Source: JBAXXL01 sp038206725
GTDB taxonomy: Bacteria; Bacteroidota; Ignavibacteria; Kapaibacteriales; UBA2268
DNA: 64,000 nucleotides
Direction of reading: 5' to 3'
NCBI GenBank assembly: GCA_038206725.1
Contig: JBBRAO010000003.1
Span: 1 to 64,000, forward strand
A model generated the notes under the pieces. That model ran no database searches, was not told the DNA's origin, and saw only the letters and a list, made by a program, of their open reading frames with translations. Shown here in pieces: positions 57,845 to 64,000 of this stretch. The translations under genes were made by a program, and so were the position numbers. The stretch's first letter is position 1, and each line of letters starts with the position of its first letter.

Positions 57845-58927
57845 ATGATAGAAAAGCTAAAATCAATAATGGTTCGCTACCAAGAAGTTGAAGACCAACT
57901 TCACGATGTTAATCTAATTTCCGATATAAAAGTATATAAGGAAACAAACCGTACATACAAGCAATTAACACCGTTGGCTGAAGTGGCAACCAAATATTTG
58001 AGAATATGTAAGGATATTGAAAATAATAAAGAAATGATAGCCGATAAAACGATAGATTTTGAACTTCGCGATATGGCTCAGGAAGAAATGGCAGAATTAC
58101 AAGCCGCCAGGGAAGCTATGGACGAAGAGTTAAAGATATTGCTTTTACCAAAAGATCCGAACGATTTGAAAAGTGCGATTGTCGAAATTAGAGCCGGCAC
58201 AGGCGGCGACGAAGCGGGAATATTCGGTGGCGATTTATTCAGAATGTATAAACTTTATGCCGACAAGAGCAAATACCAATTGGAAATCATCAGCTTGAGC
58301 GAAAGTGAACGAGGCGGTTTCAAGGAAATCGTATTTTTAATGTCGGGTGACGATGTGTTCGGTAATTTGAAATTTGAAAGCGGTGTTCACCGTGTTCAAA
58401 GAGTTCCTGAAACCGAGTCCCAAGGCAGAGTACATACTTCAGCCGCTACTGTGGCTGTTTTACCCGAAGCCGAAGACATTGATATCGAAATCCGGGAAGA
58501 AGATTTGAGAGTGGACATATATCACGCTGGAGGACACGGTGGTCAGAATGTTAACAAAGTTGCCACAGCTGTTCGCTACGTCCATATTCCATCGGGTTTA
58601 GTTGTTACTTGTCAAGATGAACGCTCGCAATTGAAAAATCGCGACAAAGCTATGAAAGTGCTTCGTTCGCGTTTGTACGAAATGGAACTTGAAAAACAAC
58701 AAAGCGAAATAGCTTCTTCGAGAAAAAGTATGGTCAAGTCCGGCGACCGTTCTGAAAAAATCCGTACTTACAACTGGCCTCAAAACCGTGTAACCGACCA
58801 TAGATTGGAAGGTGACGCCAAAAATTATTCGCTGAAAGATATAATTGAAGGCAACTTAGAAACTTTGATCGAAAATCTTAAAATCGCTGAAAGAACTGAA
58901 ATATTGAAACAAGGGTTAACGATTTAA
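57845..58927 (+). CDS. prfA: Peptide chain release factor 1
   Basis: RF1 recognises UAA and UAG and triggers peptide release on the ribosome. The 360 residues include the tripeptide codon-recognition motif as PET at 188-190 (consensus PxT), in GVHRVQRVPETESQGRVHTS, and the catalytic GGQ at 232-234. Downstream RSEKIRTYNWPQNRVTDHR is typical. Around GGQ the sequence HAGGHGGQNVNKVATAVRYV departs slightly from the common SGAGGQHVN form, but the key residues are intact. The stop overlaps the next start (TAATG), coupling it to a glycosyltransferase. Confidence 0.96.
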   Translation: MIEKLKSIMVRYQEVEDQLHDVNLISDIKVYKETNRTYKQLTPLAEVATKYLRICKDIENNKEMIADKTIDFELRDMAQEEMAELQAAREAMDEELKILLLPKDPNDLKSAIVEIRAGTGGDEAGIFGGDLFRMYKLYADKSKYQLEIISLSESERGGFKEIVFLMSGDDVFGNLKFESGVHRVQRVPETESQGRVHTSAATVAVLPEAEDIDIEIREEDLRVDIYHAGGHGGQNVNKVATAVRYVHIPSGLVVTCQDERSQLKNRDKAMKVLRSRLYEMELEKQQSEIASSRKSMVKSGDRSEKIRTYNWPQNRVTDHRLEGDAKNYSLKDIIEGNLETLIENLKIAERTEILKQGLTI

Positions 58928-60240
58928 TGAAAAATCTGCTTGTCGTAGCCTACTATTTCCCGCCATCGGGCGGACCCGGCGTTCAGCGGGTTTTGAAGCA
59001 TATCAAGTATTTGCCTGCTCTTGGTTGGCAACCTTATGTGCTGACGGTAGAAAACGGCACTTTCCCCGCACGAGACGAATCGTTGCTGAAGGAAATTCCC
59101 GAAGGGATGGTCGTTGAGCGGACTCATATATTCGAACCTTACGAGATATATAAACATTTCACAGGTAAGCAGGGCAAAGCTACCGATGTGAATAACATCA
59201 AAAAAGACGGACAAAAATCGAGCTTCAAAGACAAAATAGCGGAATTCCTCCGCGCAACATTTTTCATTCCGGACGCTCGTTGTTACTGGCGTAATACAGC
59301 CGTAAAATCAGGTTTGGAAATGGTTGAAAAATATCACATCGACGCGGTTTATAGCAGTTCACCGCCTTATACTGCATCGTTAATAGCACGTGACATCAAA
59401 CGCAAAACAGGGTTGCCTTGGGTTGCCGGTTTCCGCGATCCGTGGACAAAATTCCTGACCACTCCTAAGCGTTGGTTTTTCCCGGCGGCGATTGACAGAG
59501 CATTTGAAAAAAGCGTTTTTAAAGAGGCGGACGAGGTAGAATGTGCTTGGCAGGGAATAATTGACGATGCACAATCGAAATATCCGTCTATCTCGGCAAA
59601 AAAATTCCATCACGTACCGAATGGATTCGATTCGACAGATTTTCCAAAAGTGGAAACCCACCGAAACGAAAAATTCACAATCACCTATTCCGGTTCGCTA
59701 TACGGCAGACGCAGTCCGGAAAGTTTATTCAAAGCTTTGGAACAACTTGTTGAGCGGAATGTGATTGAAGTTTCGAAATTGCACTTGCGGTTTGTGGGTC
59801 GTTTTGGCGATGAAATAAAGGAAATTTTCGAGAAATCGAATTTGAAAAGTTCAATCGAAACAGTTGACTACGTCGCCCACAAAAAAAGTATAGAATTTCT
59901 ATTGAGCTCTGACGCTTTATTGCTGATTGTTGACGATTCGAAAGACAGCAAAGATATCGTTCCGGGTAAAGTTTACGAGTATATCGGCACCTTGAAACGT
60001 GTTATAGCAATCGCGCCCGTTGATTCGGCAATCGCGGAATTGATCAAAGAAGTAGGCGGTGGCTTTGTTGCAGAAGAAAAAGATATTGACGGCATAGCCC
60101 TCGGCATCGAATCGCTTTATACAAAATGGGCGAATAACGAAGACAGACTCAACCAAAATACTGAAGCCGTCAACAAATACGAGCGCAAAGAAGCCGCGAA
60201 AGAATTAGCCGAAGTGCTGAATCACTTAGTTGAAAGTTGA
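58927..60240 (+). CDS. GT-B glycosyltransferase (family 4-like)
   Basis: The 437-residue protein begins NLLVVAYYFPPSGGPGVQRV, the glycine-rich acceptor-side loop of family 4 enzymes with the FPP-GG-GVQR signature. It has YSSSPPYTASLIARDIKRKT and WVAGFRDPWTKF in the first half, and FTITYSGSLYGRRSPESLFK and DIVPGKVYEYIGTLKRVIAI in the second, the last being the nucleotide-sugar site with its conserved K.YEY. No membrane segment, so it acts in the cytoplasm, probably on a lipid-linked glycan or polysaccharide. It starts within the prfA stop codon. Donor and acceptor cannot be told from sequence. Confidence 0.88.
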   Translation: MKNLLVVAYYFPPSGGPGVQRVLKHIKYLPALGWQPYVLTVENGTFPARDESLLKEIPEGMVVERTHIFEPYEIYKHFTGKQGKATDVNNIKKDGQKSSFKDKIAEFLRATFFIPDARCYWRNTAVKSGLEMVEKYHIDAVYSSSPPYTASLIARDIKRKTGLPWVAGFRDPWTKFLTTPKRWFFPAAIDRAFEKSVFKEADEVECAWQGIIDDAQSKYPSISAKKFHHVPNGFDSTDFPKVETHRNEKFTITYSGSLYGRRSPESLFKALEQLVERNVIEVSKLHLRFVGRFGDEIKEIFEKSNLKSSIETVDYVAHKKSIEFLLSSDALLLIVDDSKDSKDIVPGKVYEYIGTLKRVIAIAPVDSAIAELIKEVGGGFVAEEKDIDGIALGIESLYTKWANNEDRLNQNTEAVNKYERKEAAKELAEVLNHLVES

Positions 60241-60484
60241 AAATGAGAAGAAAAGAAGCCGAGTCGTCACTCTGTGCTTACGAAGAGTCTAGAAAATAAT
60301 TTTGATTTACGAGAAGATAGAAAATGCGAAGATTGTTTTAATCATTTGATTTTAAACGCAAGTTTTTATAGCAAATATGTTGCTATATGATAGTTTTTGA
60401 ATAAAATATATTAATTTTGTAATATACTAATATGTTAAATTTTATGGAATTATTACGAAGAGATTCAAACTGTTTATTTATCCA

Positions 60485-61935
60485 TTGGTTATGATGGTCC
60501 TATCTTTAATTTTTATTCCTGGTTGTAACCCCCTAATGAACCGGAAAACGAAACGATTCAAGTTGCAGGTATCGAGTTTACACCAAATTGCTTTATGCAG
60601 GACGGTAAGATGGTTGGTATTGATGTTGATATCGCCGCTCTTGCTTTGCAGGAAGCCGGTGCTGATTTCAATATAACAATGTCGGATTCGTGGGAAAGTG
60701 CCTACAATGCAACACTAAAAGGACCAAATAGGGCATTGTTAACTGTAGGTTATTCCGATGGGCGTAAAGATCTTTTCAAATGGGCAGGACCCATTAGCCA
60801 AGGGATGTATGCTATATTTGGGAAAGGAGCATCAAATCCGAACTATCCTATCAGCATAAATGAAGCCAAAGGGCTGGAAGAAATTGCCGTTGTTAAAGGT
60901 TGGCTTGAAACAACAACGCTTGAAGATATGGGTTTCAATAACCTTGTTTATTACGATACATACACCCAAGCGGTAAACGCGTTTATGAATGATGAAATTA
61001 AATATATCTCAAGTGATTTTTACCACTTATTAAAGTCAATGCCTACCGGATATTTCTTGTCTAATTGCTTTGTAATTTCACGTTATAAAACTGTTTATTA
61101 CTACATTGCATTTTCGAAAGAAGTTAATGATGAAGTAGTTGCAAAATGTCAAGCTTCTATTAAAAAAATGATACAAAACCAAACGACATTATCAATTGTG
61201 CAGAAATATATACCAACATTACCATCGGATTACATACCTGGTACAATACAAATTTTCACAGAAATGGATGCGCCAAACAATTATTATGCAGGAGCAGGGA
61301 TAGAACGAAAAATCATAGGTTCTTCCGTTGATATCGTCAATGAAATCCAATCCCGAAACGGATATATTAATAAAATTAATATGAGTACTTGGGCAGATGC
61401 TTATGCTACAGTACAATATTTGCCAAACTGTGCTCTGTTTACCACGACTCGCACCGCAGAGCGCGAAGATTTGTTCCAATGGGTTGGACCAATAGATTCT
61501 TATAAACCCAGCTTTTATACTCTAAGTAGCACAGATATTAAGATTACATCACTTGATCAGGCAAAAGCATTAAAATCAATTGCGACTCCGAAAGGCTGGT
61601 ACACAGAGGATTATCTGGTAAAAAATGGCTTCAATAACATTGTATCAACTGCCTTAACTTCGCAAGATGCTTTTAATCAACTTATTAATGGCGATGTGGA
61701 TGCTTTGTTCTTAAACAATCCGAGCGTAGCTTGGATGTTTAAAAACAGTGGCAAACCCGAAGGTTTTATCAGCAAACAGTTTGAGGCAATGGATATGAAG
61801 GGATATATAGCTTTCTCTCTAAATACGCCCAAGAAAGTCGTCGATGAATGGCAAAAGAATTTAGATGCTATGCGAGCAGACGGCACATTCAAAGACATTT
61901 GGGAAAAATGGTTCCCTGGTGTTGATATGCCATAA
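60485..61935 (+). pseudogene. Lipoprotein with two tandem periplasmic solute-binding (SBP_bac_3) domains; frameshift near the start
   Basis: A lipoprotein signal, MMVLSLIFIPGCN, is read in one frame from about 60485. At a run of five Cs (60529-60533) the protein moves to another frame: PNEPENETIQVAGIEFTPNC, then MQDGKMVGIDVDIAALALQE and on, open to 61935. Without the shift only a signal-less piece from base 595 of this kilobase is made. The long frame holds two copies of a family 3 binding domain. Compare SWESAYNATLKGPNRALLTV..RKDLFKWAGPI with TWADAYATVQYLPNCALFTT..REDLFQWVGPI. Such proteins bind amino acids or similar solutes for ABC importers or sensors; no permease lies near. A single missing C explains the break, so read error, recent mutation and slip-strand switching all remain possible. 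Confidence 0.75.
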
Positions 61936-61938
61936 GAA

Positions 61939-61976
61939 ATTTTGAATTTTGGATTTTGGATTTTGAATTTTGAATG
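61939..61976. repeat. Imperfect heptamer tandem repeat
   Basis: The unit GAATTTT/GGATTTT is repeated about five times directly after the binding-protein stop codon. Confidence 0.6.
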
Positions 61977-62006
61977 AAGGGGTGTATTGAATTCGCCCCT
62001 TTATTT
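61977..62006 (+). terminator. Rho-independent terminator after the solute-binding gene
   Basis: AAGGGGTG pairs with CGCCCCTT (8 bp, one G-T) with a 9-base loop and is followed by TATTTTT. Confidence 0.75.
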
Positions 62007-62047
62007 TTCATAACCAATCAGATAGGGAAGGATAATTCATCAATAAT

Positions 62048-62775
62048 TTATTTTGCTTTTACGATTATGAAACTGAATTTACTACCTATCGGTACACTGC
62101 GAGGAGATTTCACAGAATAGAAATCGTCGCGCAAAGTTCCTGATGAACCGCTATAATTGGAACTATGCGAAGAGCTTCCGGATTGAACATTTGGATCATA
62201 ATTAGAAAATGCTTATCCCGCGAGCTCTATTATCATATCGCCAGATGAATTTAATGTGTATGGAACTTTTTTCAGCGTGATACCAGAATTTGTTGAATAA
62301 CTCGATGAACTATACGTATGAGGGGGTTTACTTTGTTGATAACTTGATTTGTTTATAGCTAAGAAGTCTATTATATTAGCATCGTGGTTAAACAATACTG
62401 TTACACTTGTCGAGTGTGAACAGTCGTAGCAGTCTTTTTCTTTGAAATCATACCTGAATCGGAGAGTATCGTTGCTGATTTCTGAAGCTGTGCTGTTGGT
62501 ATTTACAAACGTACCTCCAAAAGTCCAAGCAGCATCCGCGTCAGAATTCCAAGATTTAGAGCCGTTGTAAAAATCCTAGCTCGATCCATAATTGTTTATT
62601 ACAACTAAAACGGGGTCGCACGAAGTAATCAATTTTGAAAATGAGCCTTAAGCTAAAGGATTCAGCGGTTTTACTATACCTTTATTATCATTGCAGGCAG
62701 TGATCGCTAAGGAAATAAGTGCAAAACTAATGAGTTTATAAATAAATTTAGTTTTGATAAATATAACTTTTTCAT
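62048..62775 (-). pseudogene. Lipoprotein gene with three internal stops and an N-terminal frameshift
   Basis: On the minus strand an ATG opens MKKLYL. One frame over, a lipoprotein signal FIKTKFIYKLISFALISLAI-TAC follows, with a lipobox cysteine, then DNKGIVKPLNPLA and a stop (TAA). The same frame continues GSFSKLITSCDPVLVVINNY..., a TAG, then about 110 open codons (DFYNGSKSWNSDADAAWTFG to MIIELAG), a third stop (TAA), and a last part ending VPIGSKFSFIIVKAK before the true terminator codon. The body is rich in Ser, Thr and Tyr and beta-like, of no family I know. The continuing coding quality across all stops shows recent decay. This accounts for most of the 967-base gap before the asparaginase-like gene. 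Confidence 0.8.
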
Positions 62776-62902
62776 AGTGAACAAAAACTTTATCATATAA
62801 AAATTCAAAATAACATTTAATTACAAAATCCTCAAAAATTATTTATTTTGTGCTAGACGCATAAACAATTTTGATTGACAATCAGGTATATTCAATTTGC
62901 CC

Positions 62903-63406
62903 CTACAATTGACCATTGTTTTCTATTTCTTCAAACTCGCCGATTTTTTTGTTTTTGCGGCAATTGTCCCAAGTGAATATTCTGCCGTTCATAGAGATAT
63001 ATACTCCGTGCGGTAGAACTTGGACAAAAGCTATTGACGCACCAAGGTTAAAAAGTCCGTCTGAACTGCCGAATTTATAAGGTATCATAGCACCGGTTAA
63101 AACGATGGTTTTATCTTTTACTTTTTCAGCTATAACTTTTGCAGTTTCGACCATTGTGTCGGTGCCGTGAGTTATTATTATTCTGTCTTCATCGCATTTT
63201 AAGCAGTTCGTTGCAATCAACTCGCGGTCTTCCTGCGTCAAATCAATGCTGTCAATCATCATCAAAGTTCTTGTATCTACAGGTGCTTTTGAACGGCCCA
63301 ATTTTAACATCTCGTTCAAATGAGTATCTTTAAAATATAACTGGCCGTTTAATTCGTTGTATTCTTTGTCAAATGTTCCACCGGTTATAAAAATTCTTAT
63401 TGACAT
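62903..63406 (-). CDS. Short asparaginase-domain protein
   Basis: The 167-residue protein carries both threonine motifs of type I/II asparaginases: FITGGTFDK near the start (residues 7-15) and IITHGTDTMVETAK around 78-91, then TIVLTGAMIPYKFGSSDG. It stops after about 165 residues, without the C-terminal domain of full-length enzymes (about 330). Short stand-alone proteins of this type are a known separate group, so it may be complete rather than truncated; no remnant of a C-terminal domain follows. Hydrolysis of asparagine or a related amide is plausible but unproven. It lies 155 bases downstream of queG's end on the same strand. Confidence 0.85.
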   Translation of the reverse strand: MSIRIFITGGTFDKEYNELNGQLYFKDTHLNEMLKLGRSKAPVDTRTLMMIDSIDLTQEDRELIATNCLKCDEDRIIITHGTDTMVETAKVIAEKVKDKTIVLTGAMIPYKFGSSDGLFNLGASIAFVQVLPHGVYISMNGRIFTWDNCRKNKKIGEFEEIENNGQL

Positions 63407-63561
63407 AATTTCACAAATTGGTTTATAAATATATTCAAAATTACAGAAATAATTACGAATTACGAATTACAAAAGAGAAGTGAAATCTTCTAACCAACCT
63501 GCAACAAGTGGGAGCGAAGAAAGCCATCCCTTTAATGCTTCTCTTCTCTTCCCATTAACAA

Positions 63562-63999
63562 TTAACAATTATTCTTTAGCCCTTTTAGCTTAAGTCGGAA
63601 AATCGAAGTGCCTTTGAATTTTTCGTTAAATTCACCTTCGGTCATCTTATTTATATTTTCAGGTTTCAGATTTGTTCCATAATCGGAAGGCAAAAAATCG
63701 GGGTCCGATTTTCTTAAAGCGGTTTTGTTGTAGGGGCATACGTCTTGGCAGAGATCGCATCCGTAAACCCACTCTTTATTGAGCGACCGTATAGCTTCGG
63801 GTATTTCGCCGTTTCTCGAGGCTTCATTCAACCAATACGACAAACACAATTTCGAATCTATGCTTCGGGTATCATTAATGGCGCCTGTCGGACAGCTTGT
63901 GATGCACTTTTGGCAGTTTCCACAGGCGTCTTCAATGCTCTTGTCCGGTTCAAATTCTTCCGTCGTATAAACTATACCTAAAAAGAAAAATGACCCCAG
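63562..63999 (-). CDS. queG: Epoxyqueuosine reductase, C-terminal part (5' end outside window)
   Basis: QueG reduces epoxyqueuosine in tRNA to queuosine using cobalamin and iron-sulphur clusters. The frame runs off the right edge and reads LGSFFFLGIVYTTEEFEPDK, then the first 4Fe-4S motif CGNCQKCITSCPTGA, DSKLCLSYWLNEAS, and the second motif WVYGCDLCQDVCPYNKT. It ends LKGLKNNC at the stop. All eight cluster cysteines are in view. The cobalamin-binding N-terminal part must lie beyond the window. The short C-terminal tail, without HEAT repeats, fits the shorter form of the enzyme. Confidence 0.93.
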   Translation of the reverse strand: MGSFFFLGIVYTTEEFEPDKSIEDACGNCQKCITSCPTGAINDTRSIDSKLCLSYWLNEASRNGEIPEAIRSLNKEWVYGCDLCQDVCPYNKTALRKSDPDFLPSDYGTNLKPENINKMTEGEFNEKFKGTSIFRLKLKGLKNNC

Positions 64000-64000
64000 A

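Noticed and set aside
60388..60419. TAATTTTG upstream of the solute-binding gene as its promoter
   Set aside because: The bases 19-20 upstream do not match TTTG; a better -33 element was not found.
62048..62775. Stop-codon reassignment as explanation for the internal TAA/TAG codons of the lipoprotein gene
   Set aside because: TAA and TAG end many intact genes in this window and RF1 is present, so decay is the simpler reading.

Overview
The window looks like chromosome from a free-living bacterium of the Bacteroidota/Chlorobiota branch, most likely an Ignavibacteria or Kapabacteria-type lineage. This placement is an inference from several sequence features. Many secreted proteins end in type IX secretion (T9SS) sorting tails. 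The rRNA and tRNA promoters have the Bacteroidetes form TTTG-N19/20-TAnnTTTG. Outer-membrane barrels and glycine decarboxylase subunit 1 resemble those of this branch. The 3' end of 16S rRNA carries a normal CCTCC anti-Shine-Dalgarno sequence, and several genes have GGAGG-type ribosome binding sites.

Layout. Bases 1-2042 are a decayed edge: a gene tail, a REP-associated tyrosine transposase (RAYT) remnant abutting a beheaded metallo-beta-lactamase-fold gene, and a broken small ORF. Bases 2043-6489 form a respiratory ammonification module: nrfH and nrfA (cytochrome c nitrite reductase) followed by resB and ccsA (system II cytochrome c maturation). Bases 6660-14621 hold envelope proteins of largely unknown role: an Omp28-like/ASH protein, a T9SS protein, a lipoprotein and a barrel protein. 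Bases 15039-17786 (minus strand) hold a monocysteine thioredoxin-like protein and a barrel. Bases 17828-20370 are an overlapping run of a BsuPI-like protein, ribD and an MCE-domain protein.

After tRNA-Arg(CCG) and a TPR protein comes the most striking protein-coding block (21559-38730 and on to 39802). It holds a 2718-residue T9SS beta-helix protein with a seven-repeat YCF48-type propeller inserted in it, then further T9SS proteins with cohesin-like and one dockerin-like segment, then a family 2 glycosyltransferase, a barrel and a family 9 glycosyltransferase. I read this as a surface-structure locus. Bases 40039-45468 (minus strand) carry a formylglycine-generating-enzyme-like lipoprotein, an FtsB/DivIC-like protein, gcvPA and a patatin-Omp85 fusion. 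An aminotransferase follows on the plus strand.

Bases 47136-53569 carry a ruined barrel gene and then the single rRNA operon of the window (16S, tRNA-Ile, tRNA-Ala, 23S, 5S, two terminators). It is preceded by five tandem near-identical promoters in repeated units of about 116-129 bp, each with exactly 20 bases between the boxes. The remaining part has a wrecked YhcG-type nuclease gene, a Tricorn-like protease (minus), prfA plus a glycosyltransferase, a frameshifted double-domain solute-binding lipoprotein, a lipoprotein pseudogene with three internal stops, a short asparaginase-like gene and the 3' part of queG.

Two themes cross the window. One is gene decay: at least six clear pseudogenes. 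The other is several families of small palindromic or inverted-repeat elements between genes (and one inside a gene), which fit the presence of a RAYT transposase remnant.
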